Both the position numbers and the translations under genes were made by a program. A model generated the notes under the pieces. It did no database searches and was not told the DNA's origin. It saw only the letters and a program-made list of their open reading frames with translations. Of a DNA stretch of 64,000 nt, positions 1-9,459 are shown in pieces. The first letter of the stretch is position 1. Every line of letters begins with the position of its first letter. Where the stretch lies: the NCBI RefSeq assembly GCF_011762095.1, contig NZ_JAASQO010000003.1:186001-250000 (forward strand). The letters run 5' to 3'. The stretch is from Parvibaculum indicum (GTDB lineage: Bacteria; Pseudomonadota; Alphaproteobacteria; Parvibaculales; Parvibaculaceae).

Positions 1-1
1 G

Positions 2-883
2 GCCTTGCCGCTTTTCGATCAGGACAAGCTCGATACGCGCATGAAGGCGGTGGCGAGCGAGCGCGAGGCGATGCGCGCCCGCGCGCGTGAACAGCTGGCC
101 AATGAACGGACCAGGTTGCGCAGCACCCCCAAGGGGCTGATCAAGCAGGTCGTCGACCAGTTCGGTCAAGGCGGCAATCTGCTTGAAAACCAGGCGCTCA
201 AGGACAAGTTGCGCCAGGCGGGGTTTCGCGGCACAGCACCGCTCTACACCTTTGCTTTCTTCCGCTTCGTGATGCCGCTCATTCTTTTCGTCGTCACGCT
301 GTTCTATCTGGGCGTGGTCGACGATTTCGGCCTGAGCCCGGTCGCGCGCCTCGCGGCCGCCGCGGCCGCGGCCTTTATCGGTTTCTATCTGCCCAACCTC
401 TTCGTGGAAAACGTCATTGCGCGCCGGCAGGAGTCGATCCGCAAGGCCTTCCCCGATGCGCTCGACCTTCTGCTGATTTGTGTGGAATCCGGCATGTCGA
501 TCGAAGCGGCCTTCCAGAAGGTCGCGAGCGAAATCGGCATTCAGTCGGTGGAACTCGCGGAGGAACTGACGCTCACGACGGCCGAGCTGTCTTATCTGCA
601 GGACCGACGTCAGGCCTATGAAAATCTGGCGGCGCGTACCGGGCTGCCGGGGGTAAAGGCCGTGGTGACGAGCCTTGTGCAGGCGGAACGCTACGGTACG
701 CCGCTGGGGACGGCGCTGCGCGTGATGGCACAGGAAAATCGCGACATGCGTATGTCCGAAGCCGAGAAGAAGGCCGCCGGGCTGCCGCCCAAGCTCACCG
801 TGCCGATGATCCTGTTCTTTCTCCCGGTACTCTTCGTCGTCATTCTGGGCCCGGCCATCATTCAGGTTATGGATATCCAGTAG
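2..883 (+). CDS. tadC: Tad pilus inner-membrane protein TadC (5' end cut by window)
   Basis: This is a type II secretion F (GspF-like) domain protein of the Tad/Flp pilus machine, an inner-membrane platform subunit that works with TadB and the ATPase TadA. The visible 293 codons have no stop before the window edge, so the true start is probably upstream; a TTG at 5 is unlikely to be the start. Two hydrophobic segments lie near residues 85-105 and 110-135, the T2SSF domain spans about 145-275 with the family-typical acidic-Leu-Leu stretch (DALDLLLICVESG), and a last membrane helix closes the C-terminus. A strong hairpin terminator follows at once, and a TadD-like gene converges on it. The family call is secure; TadC rather than TadB rests on the downstream TadD-like neighbour and the C-terminal features. 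Confidence 0.87.
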   Translation, partial: ALPLFDQDKLDTRMKAVASEREAMRARAREQLANERTRLRSTPKGLIKQVVDQFGQGGNLLENQALKDKLRQAGFRGTAPLYTFAFFRFVMPLILFVVTLFYLGVVDDFGLSPVARLAAAAAAAFIGFYLPNLFVENVIARRQESIRKAFPDALDLLLICVESGMSIEAAFQKVASEIGIQSVELAEELTLTTAELSYLQDRRQAYENLAARTGLPGVKAVVTSLVQAERYGTPLGTALRVMAQENRDMRMSEAEKKAAGLPPKLTVPMILFFLPVLFVVILGPAIIQVMDIQ

Positions 884-906
884 AAAGACCGAGAGGGACG
901 GACACG

Positions 907-944
907 AAAAAGGGCGCTTCCGGTCAATCCGAAGCGCCCTTTTT
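907..944. terminator. Bidirectional rho-independent terminator
   Basis: A perfect 14-bp inverted repeat (907-920 with 931-944) has an A-run at its left foot and a T-run at its right foot, with a 10-nt loop. It lies between the convergent tadC and tadD-like genes and can stop transcription from both sides. Confidence 0.9.
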
Positions 945-967
945 GTCGACCGGGAAGATCCGACCCC

Positions 968-1918
968 TCAGGAAGAGGGAATGCCGGTCCGAGGGTTGCT
1001 GCCATTGCCGTCCAGCGTCTTCAGCTTTTCCCATAGGGCCGGCTGGCTCAGCATGGATTTCAGATAGGAGATGTTGTTTTCCGCGATATTGGGCGGCAGG
1101 TCTGCGCGGGCAAGACGGCGCGCCTCCTCGAAATGCCCCTGGAGCCCCAGAACCACGGCAAGGTTCTGCCGGGCGGAGGCGCCTGCATTGGGATTGGCGA
1201 CCGCCTGGCGCAGGACCTCCTCCGCCTTGTCGAGATCGCCTTCCAGCGCATAGGAAAGCCCCATATTGGTGAGCACGGACGGCTCGCCCGGCGCCAGCTC
1301 CAGTGCCTTGTGATATTCGCCACGCGCTTCGGCGTAGCGCCCCATCTGATCGTAGGCGACGCCGATGGCGGAAGGCAGTCTCCAGTCCCTGGAAGATTTT
1401 CCAAACGCCGCCTGCAGCATGGAAACGCCCTGATCGACGCGGCCGCTGGCCACCAGCACCTTGCCATACTCCCCGAGCACCGCCGGATTGTCCTTGTGCA
1501 GGAGCTGGATGCGCTGCATCACCGTCCCCGCCTGATCGTAGGACCCGATATGGCGAAGCGCGCTCGAATACTGGACGGCGATCTCCGCATTGTCCTGATG
1601 GCGGTCATGCAGGTAACTCCAGCACGTAGCCGCGGTCACATAATCCTTGGTCTTCAGCGCTTTGAGCGCGGCGGCGCGCAGCTCCTCGTCGCTTTGTCTG
1701 GTCCGGGCCGGTGCCTGGCTCTCGGTGCCCGCTCTGGCCGCCGTCGCTTCCGGCGCGGCGGTGCCGCTTCCCGTCGAGGCGCAACCGCCAAGCGCGAGCA
1801 TCGAACAGACGGTCGCCATCGCCAGATAGGACACACGGCGTTCCGACCGGCGCCCTGACCGACGCTGCGTCCGGTCTGCCGGATTAGTATGGAAATCCTG
1901 GATAAGCGGCTTGGTCAT
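968..1918 (-). CDS. tadD: TPR-repeat lipoprotein, TadD-like
   Basis: A 316-residue protein with an unusually long Arg-rich N-terminus, a short hydrophobic segment and a lipobox (LALGGC, Cys at about residue 46), so it is probably an outer-membrane-directed lipoprotein. After a low-complexity Ala/Thr linker, tetratricopeptide repeats fill about residues 85-290, including a clear repeat (AIGVAYDQMGRYAEARGEY). TadD proteins of Tad pilus loci have this plan and are thought to act as pilotin or assembly factors. The gene is convergent with tadC rather than in line after it. The start could be a later codon, since the region before the hydrophobic segment is long for a signal peptide. TPR lipoprotein is certain; TadD is inferred from context. 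Confidence 0.78.
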   Translation of the reverse strand: MTKPLIQDFHTNPADRTQRRSGRRSERRVSYLAMATVCSMLALGGCASTGSGTAAPEATAARAGTESQAPARTRQSDEELRAAALKALKTKDYVTAATCWSYLHDRHQDNAEIAVQYSSALRHIGSYDQAGTVMQRIQLLHKDNPAVLGEYGKVLVASGRVDQGVSMLQAAFGKSSRDWRLPSAIGVAYDQMGRYAEARGEYHKALELAPGEPSVLTNMGLSYALEGDLDKAEEVLRQAVANPNAGASARQNLAVVLGLQGHFEEARRLARADLPPNIAENNISYLKSMLSQPALWEKLKTLDGNGSNPRTGIPSS

Positions 1919-2105
1919 CGCTTCATATCCCGCAATGATGGTGGCAAGCCAAAAGGCGCGGCAGCGCCCACCCGGCTCTGCAAATCTGATCTTCGGCTAC
2001 ACCTGTCAAGAAAGGATTAATTATAAGAATTGAGGCGAACGCCCCATTCGGGGAGGTGGTCGCTGCCTAGAATAAGCGCCGTGCGGCCGAAAAAGGCATG
2101 AGGGA

Positions 2106-3236
2106 ATGCGGGACATATTGGAAGAAATCCGGCGCCGTTTGAGCGAGCGCCGTCTTGCCGGGCCGGTGCTGGCGGTTCTGGGGCTGCTGCTGCTCGTCGC
2201 GTTGGGTGTCGCCTCCTGGTGGCGCGCCCCGGACACCTTCGAGGACGGACCGGATATCGTCACCTTCTTCCAGATCGGTACAGGCAGCGTGGACAGCCCT
2301 TATTTCGCGGTGGGCGAGCGGCTTGCCGGGGCGATCAGCCGACCGCCGGGCACGCCCTCTTGCGATGACGCCGGTCCTTGCGGCGTCAGGGGGCTGGTCG
2401 CGGTGGTAAAATCCTCCGCCGGCGCCGCCGCCAATATTCGGGCCGTCGAGGCGGGGCAGTTCGAATCCGCGCTTGTACCCGCCATCATGCTCGATCTCGC
2501 CTTTCGCGGGCGGCAGCCCTTCAAGGGCGAGAAGCCTTATAGCGGCCTGCGCGCCGTCGCTTCCGTCTACCGGGAAAACGTCTTCGTCGTGGCGAGCCGT
2601 GGCGCGCATATCTCGCGATTTGAGGATCTGCGGCAAATGCGCATCGCCGTCGGGCCCAAAGGCTCGCCCTTGCGCGAGACGGCATTGCGGGTCCTGGCGG
2701 CTTACGGCATCGGACCGCGCAATGCGGTTCTGAGCGACGAGATGCCCGAGCGCGCGGCGGACCTCGCTTTATTCGGTCAGCTCGACGCCTTCTTCATGAT
2801 CGGCGAGCCCCGCGCACCGCTTCTGCGCAGCCTGACGGATCGCGGCGCAGTGGATATCGTGCCGATTAACGGGCCGCAACTGGAAGCGCTGCGCGAGACG
2901 GCTCCCTTTCTGGTACCGGTGACATTGCCGGCGGGAACCTTCCGGTTGACCCCGGCCATCGAGACGCTGTCCACACCGCTGGTCTTCGTCTGCGATGTCG
3001 ATACCACCCCCGCTCTGGTGGAGGAGGTCACAAGGGCGCTCTTCTATCCGGGCAATCACATGCTGCTCTCGCCGCCGGGTCTGGATGGTCTTCTGCCCGG
3101 CGAAGGGGAGGAGGAAATGAAGATGGCGGTGCAGGGATTGCCGATCCCGCTGCATCGAGGTGCCGCGGCCTTCTTCTACGGACAGGGAATCGTATCGGAA
3201 CCGCCATTGACGCAGGTTCCCCTCGAACGGCCCTGA
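2106..3236 (+). CDS. TAXI-family TRAP solute-binding protein, membrane-anchored
   Basis: A 376-residue protein whose N-terminus carries a basic amphipathic stretch followed by one strong hydrophobic helix (about residues 18-38) with no clear cleavage site, so it may stay anchored in the inner membrane with its binding domain in the periplasm. Residues from about 55 onward match the TAXI type of TRAP solute receptor: the opening FQIGTGSVDSPYFAVG, then the block SSAGAAANIRAVEAGQ, and a type II periplasmic-binding fold to the end. A purine-rich AAAAAGG lies about ten bases before the chosen ATG. No TRAP permease gene (DctM/DctQ) is beside it, so transporter function is not proved; a sensing role is possible. 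Confidence 0.82.
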   Translation: MRDILEEIRRRLSERRLAGPVLAVLGLLLLVALGVASWWRAPDTFEDGPDIVTFFQIGTGSVDSPYFAVGERLAGAISRPPGTPSCDDAGPCGVRGLVAVVKSSAGAAANIRAVEAGQFESALVPAIMLDLAFRGRQPFKGEKPYSGLRAVASVYRENVFVVASRGAHISRFEDLRQMRIAVGPKGSPLRETALRVLAAYGIGPRNAVLSDEMPERAADLALFGQLDAFFMIGEPRAPLLRSLTDRGAVDIVPINGPQLEALRETAPFLVPVTLPAGTFRLTPAIETLSTPLVFVCDVDTTPALVEEVTRALFYPGNHMLLSPPGLDGLLPGEGEEEMKMAVQGLPIPLHRGAAAFFYGQGIVSEPPLTQVPLERP

Positions 3237-3258
3237 CAGACCTTGCGTAAAGCCCGCC

Positions 3259-3942
3259 TCAGAGGAGGCCGCGCTCTTTCATCTCGGTGTGCGCTTCCGC
3301 CGCCCACTCCTGCATGGCGGGCAGGCGCAACACGGCATCCATATAGGCGCGCGCCATCCCGTCTTCATCGCCCAGAGCGGCCGGGTCGATCTCATAGGTA
3401 ACGAAGCGGGTCACCACGGGCGCATACATGGCATCCGCCGCGCTGAAACGGCCGAACAGAAACCCCTCGTCTCCATCCGAAAGCCGGCCGAAACGCAGGC
3501 GCGCCTCGCGCCAGATCGCGACGATCCGACGCGCATCGTCGAGAGCTTCCTCCGTATGGCCCTGGCCCGGATAGCGGTTGAGGATGTCCATGGGCATCTC
3601 GCGGCGAAGCGCGGTGAAGCCGGCATGCATTTCCGCCGCCGCCGCCCGCGCCACGGCCCGGGCGCCAGCATCCTCCGGCCAAAGCTTCTTCATCGGGAAG
3701 AGGTCGGCGATGGTTTCGAGAATGGCGAGCGATTCCGCGATGACGAGCCCGTTCCACTTCAGCGCGGGCACCGTTCCCGCAGGGGAATGAGGCAGAATCT
3801 GCGCCTTGGTGTCGGGCTGCCGTAGCCTGATCGAGCGTTCGTAAAAGGGCAGGCCCGCCTGCCGCATCGCAAGCCAGGGGCGCAGACTCCAGCTCGACCA
3901 GTTTTTGTCGCCGATCACCAGTTCGAAGTCGAAAGCCGTCAT
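3259..3942 (-). CDS. Glutathione S-transferase family protein
   Basis: A 227-residue two-domain GST. The thioredoxin-like N-domain begins FELVIGDKNWSSWSLRPW, with the Ser pair as candidate glutathione-activating residues, and holds the cis-Pro and glutathione-binding stretch SPAGTVPALKWN followed by AESLAILE. The helical C-domain runs from about residue 95. The open frame extends 80 codons further upstream, but the ATG at 3942 is preceded by GAAAGAG and starts exactly where the family begins. It is divergent from the aminopeptidase gene across about 128 bases. Substrate is unknown; maleylpyruvate/maleylacetoacetate isomerase-type activity cannot be excluded. Confidence 0.88.
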   Translation of the reverse strand: MTAFDFELVIGDKNWSSWSLRPWLAMRQAGLPFYERSIRLRQPDTKAQILPHSPAGTVPALKWNGLVIAESLAILETIADLFPMKKLWPEDAGARAVARAAAAEMHAGFTALRREMPMDILNRYPGQGHTEEALDDARRIVAIWREARLRFGRLSDGDEGFLFGRFSAADAMYAPVVTRFVTYEIDPAALGDEDGMARAYMDAVLRLPAMQEWAAEAHTEMKERGLL

Positions 3943-4070
3943 CTCTTTCACCGGGATATGGTCCTGTTTGCGAGCGGGAAAGGGCCTATATAGTCTCTTG
4001 AACGGCAAAACGCATGCAATAGCTGCGTTCTGTCCCGTTCCGTTTCTCTTCCCGTTCCAAGAGGCTGCCC

Positions 4071-5444
4071 GTGCTCGATTTCTTTCTTGCTGACAAGGAC
4101 AAGGCGGCGACGCCGATATGGCTCGTACGCGCAGAGGAGCTGGAAGGCTGGTGCAGCGCCCATGCCGGAGCGGGCGCTGCATGGGTGGAGACCAACGGCT
4201 TCAAGGGAGAGGCGGGAAAGGTACTCCTCCTGCCGGATGCTTCCGGTGCCGTGTCGGGCGTGCTGCTGGGGACGGGCGACGGGTCGGATCCGTTGATCAC
4301 GGGTGCGCTGGCCTCCGCCCTCCCACCGGGCGAATACCGGCTCGCGGGCGGTTTCGACGGCGAGCCGACGCTTGCCGCGCTGGGCTATGCGCTCGGCACT
4401 TATCGCTTCACCCGCTATAGCGGCAAACCGCGTGACTGGCCCCGCCTCGTCCTGCCGCAGGGCGTGGATGGCGAGGAGGTGGGAAGGCTCGCTCGCGCGG
4501 TGTTCCTCGCGCGCGATCTCATCAACACGCCGGCCAGCGATATGAGCCCCGCCGATCTCGCAGAGGCCGCGCGGCGCGTTGCGGAGGCACATGGGGCGGC
4601 GATCGACACCATTGTCGGCGATGAGCTGCTGGCGCAGAACTACCCGATGGTCCATGCGGTGGGCCGCGCCGCTGCCGTGGAACCGCGTCTGATCGATATA
4701 CGCTGGGGGCGCGAAGACGCGCCGCGTGTGACGCTGGTCGGCAAGGGCGTGTGCTTCGATACCGGCGGGCTCGATCTCAAGCCGTCCTCCGCCATGGGGT
4801 TGATGAAGAAGGATATGGGGGGCGCGGCGGCGACGCTCGCATTGGCCCAGCTTCTCATGGAAGCCGGCCTCGACATCCGCCTGCGGCTCCTCATCCCGGC
4901 GGTGGAGAACAGTGTTTCCGGCAATGCCTTCCGCCCGGGCGACGTATTGCAAAGCCGCAAGGGGTTGACGGTCGAGATCGGCAATACGGATGCCGAAGGT
5001 CGGCTCATTCTCGCGGATGCGCTGACCGAGGCCGACAGCGAAAGTCCCGACCTGCTGATCGACATGGCGACGCTTACCGGCGCGGCCCGCGTGGCGCTGG
5101 GCCCGGACCTGCCGCCCTTCTACACGCATGACGACAATTTTGCCCGCGACCTGGCCGGTGTCGCGGAGGCAACCGCCGATCCGCTCTGGCGGATGCCGCT
5201 TTGGAAGCCTTACGACAATTGGCTCGACAGCAAGATCGCCGATGTCAGCCACATCTCCGACGGGCCCTTCGCAGGGTCGGTGACGGCGGCGCTTTTCCTG
5301 GCACGCTTCGTGGAAAAAGCGCGGGTCCATGCGCATTTCGACATCTATGGCTGGGTGCCCAAACCCAGGCCCGGCAGGCCCGTGGGCGGCGAAGCGCAGG
5401 CCATCCGCGCGCTCTTCCAGCTCATCAGGCGACGGTACGGCTGA
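4071..5444 (+). CDS. M17 leucyl aminopeptidase family protein
   Basis: A 457-residue cytosolic metallo-aminopeptidase that removes N-terminal residues from short peptides using two metal ions. The signature NTDAEGRLILADAL is intact, as is the metal/lysine region GKGVCFDTGGLDLK plus MKKDMGG. The N-domain (about 1-150) is divergent, as is usual for the alphaproteobacterial branch of M17 that sits next to an NlpC/P60 gene. It begins with GTG, preceded by AAGAGG. A MarR-type gene and an NlpC/P60 peptidase follow on the same strand, and the group faces a Yej-type oligopeptide importer. That setting suggests it finishes the breakdown of imported cell-wall or other peptides; that is inference. Confidence 0.92.
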   Translation: MLDFFLADKDKAATPIWLVRAEELEGWCSAHAGAGAAWVETNGFKGEAGKVLLLPDASGAVSGVLLGTGDGSDPLITGALASALPPGEYRLAGGFDGEPTLAALGYALGTYRFTRYSGKPRDWPRLVLPQGVDGEEVGRLARAVFLARDLINTPASDMSPADLAEAARRVAEAHGAAIDTIVGDELLAQNYPMVHAVGRAAAVEPRLIDIRWGREDAPRVTLVGKGVCFDTGGLDLKPSSAMGLMKKDMGGAAATLALAQLLMEAGLDIRLRLLIPAVENSVSGNAFRPGDVLQSRKGLTVEIGNTDAEGRLILADALTEADSESPDLLIDMATLTGAARVALGPDLPPFYTHDDNFARDLAGVAEATADPLWRMPLWKPYDNWLDSKIADVSHISDGPFAGSVTAALFLARFVEKARVHAHFDIYGWVPKPRPGRPVGGEAQAIRALFQLIRRRYG

Positions 5445-5525
5445 ACGATCTTTGCCTTGCGGCAGCGCGATGCGCCGATAGACTATCCCCGATGCCGGGC
5501 CCCAAAGCCCGGATGGGGGGATACA

Positions 5526-5888
5526 ATGTTGGGCAGGATGGAGGCGCCGGAGGCGCTGAGACTGTGGCGGCGCGTCGTGGTGGAGGGGATCCGGAGCGAA
5601 AGACCGGATCTGACCTCGAGACAGCTCGCCCTCATGCTCATCGTCTATCTCGATCCGCCGCCGCATACGGTGCGGGGGCTTGCCGTGGCGCTGGGCGTAT
5701 CCAAGCCCGCGATCACGCGCGCGCTGGATACGCTGGGCAGCGAAGGGATGCTCAAGCGCGTACGCGATGAGGCGGATCGGCGGAATGTCTTTGTGCAGCG
5801 TACGGCGAAGGGATCGGTTTTCATGGAAGAGTTCGGCGAGGCCATCAGCGCGGCGGCGATGAATGCGAAAGGCGATGCGGGAGAATGA
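5526..5888 (+). CDS. MarR-family winged-helix regulator
   Basis: A 120-residue protein holding essentially one winged-helix domain: TSRQLALMLIVYL for the first helices, VRGLAVALGVSKPAITRALDTLGSEG for the helix-turn-helix, and VRDEADRRNVFVQ for the wing. The frame is open upstream of 5526, but this ATG has a GGGGGG ribosome-binding stretch before it and the domain begins right after. It is shorter than most MarR proteins (about 140-150). The stop overlaps the start of the NlpC/P60 gene by four bases, so the two are translationally coupled. It is a candidate regulator of the aminopeptidase-peptidase cassette. Confidence 0.85.
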   Translation: MLGRMEAPEALRLWRRVVVEGIRSERPDLTSRQLALMLIVYLDPPPHTVRGLAVALGVSKPAITRALDTLGSEGMLKRVRDEADRRNVFVQRTAKGSVFMEEFGEAISAAAMNAKGDAGE

Positions 5889-6760
5889 GCCGGTCGCGTA
5901 CGCTGGATCGGCGGCTTAACCCGTACCGGGACGACCTGGCCGCGGCTCATCTGCGCGGCGAAGTGAAGGCGGACCGCTTCGAGGATGGCCGGGACATGCA
6001 GGTCGTGGCCGGTCAGCTTTGCTTGCTGCGCGAGCCACGGCCCGATGCGCCCATGGATACGCAGCTTCTCTTCGGTGAGGTTTTCCGCGTTTACGAAGAC
6101 AAGTCGGGCTGGGCCTGGGGGCAGTCTGCGCAGGACGATTATGTCGGCTATGTCGCACGGGAGGGGCTTGCGCCCAAACCGTCAAAGCCCACGCACAGCG
6201 TGGCCGCGCTTCGCACCTTCATCTATCCCGAACCCGATTTGAAGACGCGGCCCGCCACGCCCATTTCGATGAACGGGCTTGTCACCGTGATCGGGGCGAA
6301 GGGGGACTACAGCCGGATCGACCGGGGGGGCTGGATATTCACCCCTCATCTCGCCCCTGTGGGGGCACATGCGCGAGATTTCGTTTCCGTCGCGCAGGAG
6401 TTTCTCGGCGTTCCCTATCTTTGGGGCGGGCGCGACAGTCTGGGCCTCGATTGTTCGGGGCTGGTGCAGATGTCGCTCGAGCGAGCGGGCATTTCGTCCC
6501 TGCGCGACACCGACATGCAGGAAGCGACGCTGGGCGAAGCGTTGCCCGAGCCGATCGACTTCACCACGCTGAAAAGGGGCGACCTCGTTTTCTGGAAAGG
6601 CCATGTCGGCATCATGCGCGACGATCAATGGCTGATCCACGCCAATGCCCATCACATGCGCGTGGCCGAAGAACGTCTCGATATCGCCATGTCGCGCATA
6701 GCGCGCGGGGAACATGGGCATGTCACCAGCATCAAGCGGCTGGCCCTTCTCGGGGGGTGA
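5885..6760 (+). CDS. Cytoplasmic SH3b-NlpC/P60 peptidase (C40), YkfC/dipeptidyl-peptidase VI-like
   Basis: A 291-residue cysteine peptidase. The N-terminal half (about 35-160) is built of bacterial SH3-like segments; the NlpC/P60 domain spans about 165-290. Catalytic Cys190 is in LDCSGLVQ, His240 in GHVGIM, and a third polar residue is His252 in HANAHH. There is no signal peptide or membrane helix, so it should work in the cytoplasm, like YkfC-type enzymes that cut gamma-D-Glu-diaminopimelate bonds in recycled wall peptides, not like secreted autolysins. The start overlaps the MarR stop (ATGA). It converges on the Yej transporter genes with only three bases between stops. Family call is firm; substrate is inferred from architecture and neighbours. 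Confidence 0.9.
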   Translation: MSRSRTLDRRLNPYRDDLAAAHLRGEVKADRFEDGRDMQVVAGQLCLLREPRPDAPMDTQLLFGEVFRVYEDKSGWAWGQSAQDDYVGYVAREGLAPKPSKPTHSVAALRTFIYPEPDLKTRPATPISMNGLVTVIGAKGDYSRIDRGGWIFTPHLAPVGAHARDFVSVAQEFLGVPYLWGGRDSLGLDCSGLVQMSLERAGISSLRDTDMQEATLGEALPEPIDFTTLKRGDLVFWKGHVGIMRDDQWLIHANAHHMRVAEERLDIAMSRIARGEHGHVTSIKRLALLGG

Positions 6761-6763
6761 CGG

Positions 6764-8392
6764 TCAGCCCGCCAGGTCGCCCTCCGGCGTGGCGACGAGG
6801 TCGAAAGCCGCGGCCATCAGGGCTTTGGTGTAATCCGTTTTCGGATGATCGAATATCTCGTCCGCCGTTCCGACTTCCACCACCTTGCCGTTGCGCATGA
6901 CGATGATGTCGTCGGAGAGCGCCCGGACGACCTTCAAATCGTGGCTGATGAAGAGATAGCCGAGATTCATCCGCTTCTGCAGGTCGCGCAGCAGGTCGAC
7001 GATCTGGGCCTGCACCGACATGTCGAGCGCGGAGGTCGGTTCGTCCAGCATCACGAAATGCGGCTCCAGCGCCATGGCCCGCGCAATCGCGATACGCTGG
7101 CGCTGCCCGCCGGAAAATTCATGCGGGTAGCGGTCCTGCGCCGCCGGGTCGATGCCCACTTCCTGGAGCGCGCTGCTCACCCGCTCGCGCCGCTCATCGG
7201 GGGTGAGGCCCAGCCCTTGCACGATGAGGCCTTCTTCCACGATCTGGCTGATCGACATACGCGGCGACAGGGACCCGTAGGGGTCCTGGAAGACGATCTG
7301 CATCCGGCGACGCAGCGGGCGCAGCTCGTTCTGCTTGAGCCCCTGAATGTCCCGCCCTTCGAACCGCACCGGGCCCTCGCTCGACAAAAGCCGCAACAGC
7401 GCAAGGCCCAGCGTGGTTTTACCGGAACCGGATTCGCCCACCACCCCCAGCGTACGGCCCCGCCTGACCGTCAGCGATATGCCGTCCACTGCCTTCACAT
7501 GGCCGACCGTCCTGCGCAGGAAACCGCGCTTGATCGGGAACCAGACCTTGAGGTCGTCGGTCTCCATGATGACGGGGGCATCCTCGGCGCCGCCAAGCGC
7601 TCGGCCTTTCGGTTCGGAGGCAAGCAAGCGTTGCGTATAGGCATGCTGTGGATTGTCGAAGACGGTTTCCGTCTCGCCTTGCTCAACGATCTCACCCTTC
7701 GTCATGACGAAAACGCGATCCGACATTTTCCGTACCACGCCGAGATCATGCGTGATGAGCAATAGCGCCATGCCCATCTCGTCCTTGAGCTTTTTTAAAA
7801 GCGCAAGGATCTGCGCCTGCACCGTCACGTCGAGCGCGGTGGTCGGCTCGTCGGCGATGAGCAGGTCGGGTTCGTTGGCGAGCGCCATGGCGATCATCAC
7901 GCGCTGGCGCTGTCCGCCCGAAAGCTGGTGCGGATAGGCGCCGAGGCGGTCCTGCGCATCGGGAATGCCGACCTTGTCGAGCAGTTCCAGTACGCGCGCG
8001 CGCAACCGCTCTCCGCGCAAGCCTTTGTGAAGTTGCAGCACTTCGCCCACCTGCCGCTCGATCGTATGCAGCGGATTGAGCGACGTCATGGGCTCCTGAA
8101 AGACGACACCGATCTTGTTGCCGCGAATGGCACGCATCGTCTTCTCATCGGCGCCGATGAGATTGCGGCCCTCAAACATGATTTCGCCACCGGGGTGGCT
8201 CGCCTGCGGATAGGGCAGCAATTGCAGGATAGAGAGCGCGGAAACGGATTTCCCCGATCCGGATTCGCCCACCAGCGCCACCGTCTCGCCAGGCCGTATG
8301 TCGAAGGAAATACGATCCACGGCCAGTATCTCTTCGCCTTCGGAGCGGAAGGCAACGGAAAGGTTCTTTACATCGACAAGCGGCGCACTCAT
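6764..8392 (-). CDS. yejF: Peptide ABC transporter ATPase, two fused domains (YejF-type)
   Basis: A 542-residue protein made of two consecutive ABC ATPase domains, which powers import of oligopeptides or muropeptides. Each half has a Walker A (GESGSGKS near residue 40, GESGSGKT near 320), a signature (LSGGQRQR and FSGGQRQR) and a Walker B (LLIADEPT and VMLDEPT). The tandem layout replaces the separate OppD and OppF of other systems. Its ATG overlaps the stop of yejE by four bases. It is the last gene of a minus-strand operon yejA-yejA-yejB-yejE-yejF. Confidence 0.94.
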   Translation of the reverse strand: MSAPLVDVKNLSVAFRSEGEEILAVDRISFDIRPGETVALVGESGSGKSVSALSILQLLPYPQASHPGGEIMFEGRNLIGADEKTMRAIRGNKIGVVFQEPMTSLNPLHTIERQVGEVLQLHKGLRGERLRARVLELLDKVGIPDAQDRLGAYPHQLSGGQRQRVMIAMALANEPDLLIADEPTTALDVTVQAQILALLKKLKDEMGMALLLITHDLGVVRKMSDRVFVMTKGEIVEQGETETVFDNPQHAYTQRLLASEPKGRALGGAEDAPVIMETDDLKVWFPIKRGFLRRTVGHVKAVDGISLTVRRGRTLGVVGESGSGKTTLGLALLRLLSSEGPVRFEGRDIQGLKQNELRPLRRRMQIVFQDPYGSLSPRMSISQIVEEGLIVQGLGLTPDERRERVSSALQEVGIDPAAQDRYPHEFSGGQRQRIAIARAMALEPHFVMLDEPTSALDMSVQAQIVDLLRDLQKRMNLGYLFISHDLKVVRALSDDIIVMRNGKVVEVGTADEIFDHPKTDYTKALMAAAFDLVATPEGDLAG

Positions 8393-9456
8393 TGCATCAC
8401 CTTGCGCGGGTCGAACGCATCGCGCACCGCCTCGCCGATAAAGATCAACAGGCTCAGCATGACCGCGATGGAGAAGAAGCCGGTCAGCCCTAGCCAGGGC
8501 GCCTGGATATTCGCCTTGCCCTGCGCCAGCAATTCACCGAGCGACGGAGAGCCCGGCGGCAGGCCGAAGCCCAGAAAATCCAGCGAGGTCAGCGTGGTGA
8601 TCGACGAATTCAGAATGAATGGCATGAAGGTCAGCGTCGCGACCATTGCATTGGGCAGCAAATGCTTGAACATGATTTTTGCATTGGTGAGCCCCAGCGC
8701 GCGCGCTGCGTTTACATATTCGAAATTGCGACCGCGCAGGAATTCCGCACGCACCACGCCCACCAGCGCCACCCATGAGAAGAGCAGCAATATCCCCAGC
8801 AATATCCAGAAATTCGGCTCGATGATCGCCGCGATGATGATGAGCAGATAGAGCTGCGGCACGCTCGTCCAGATTTCGATAAAGCGCTGGAAGAGCAGGT
8901 CCGTCCAGCCGCCGAAATAGCCCTGAACGGCACCGGCCGCCACGCCGATGATCGACGACAGAATGGTGAGCGTCAGGCCGAACAGTACGGAAATGCGGAA
9001 GCCGTAAATGAGCCGCGCCAGCACGTCGCGCCCCTGATCGTCCGTGCCCAGCCAGTTCTCCGCCGAAGGCGGCGCGGGCGCGGGCACAGGCAGGTTCAGG
9101 TTGATCGTGCGATAGTCATACTCGACAAGCGGCCAGACGATGAGCCCGTGCCCTTCCTTCTCGATGAGGTCTTTCACCACGGGGTCGCGATAATCCGCCT
9201 CCGTCTGGAAGAAGCCGCCAAACTCGGTTTCGGGATAGGACACGAAAACCGGAAAATAGGGCTCCCCTTGATAGAGCACGAAGAGCGGTTTGTCGTTGGC
9301 GATGAACTCCGCGAACAGCGTGACGGCGAAGAGGACGAGGAATATCCACAAGCTCCAGTAACCGCGTTTGTTCGCCTTGAAGTTGCGCCACCGCCGTCTG
9401 TTGACGGGGCTTATCCGAATCTCGGGCAAGGCGGGGCGGGGGAGCGAGAGGGCCAT
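8389..9456 (-). CDS. yejE: Peptide ABC transporter permease YejE
   Basis: A 355-residue inner-membrane permease of the OppC type. It has one N-terminal membrane helix (about 30-52), a long periplasmic stretch with the YejE-typical insertion ahead of WLGTDDQGRDVLARL, then five membrane helices. The coupling EAA loop that contacts the ATPase is seen as EYVNAARALGLTNAKIMFKHLLPN. It forms a heterodimer with YejB. The gene is three bases after yejB and overlaps yejF by four, so expression is coupled. Confidence 0.94.
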   Translation of the reverse strand: MALSLPRPALPEIRISPVNRRRWRNFKANKRGYWSLWIFLVLFAVTLFAEFIANDKPLFVLYQGEPYFPVFVSYPETEFGGFFQTEADYRDPVVKDLIEKEGHGLIVWPLVEYDYRTINLNLPVPAPAPPSAENWLGTDDQGRDVLARLIYGFRISVLFGLTLTILSSIIGVAAGAVQGYFGGWTDLLFQRFIEIWTSVPQLYLLIIIAAIIEPNFWILLGILLLFSWVALVGVVRAEFLRGRNFEYVNAARALGLTNAKIMFKHLLPNAMVATLTFMPFILNSSITTLTSLDFLGFGLPPGSPSLGELLAQGKANIQAPWLGLTGFFSIAVMLSLLIFIGEAVRDAFDPRKVMQ

Positions 9457-9459
9457 GGA

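Noticed and set aside
1133-1858. Plus-strand open frames over the TadD-like gene
   Set aside because: Shadows; the minus-strand TPR and lipobox pattern is clear.
3948-5666. 572-codon minus-strand open frame over the aminopeptidase gene
   Set aside because: Antisense shadow of the M17 gene; no family features.
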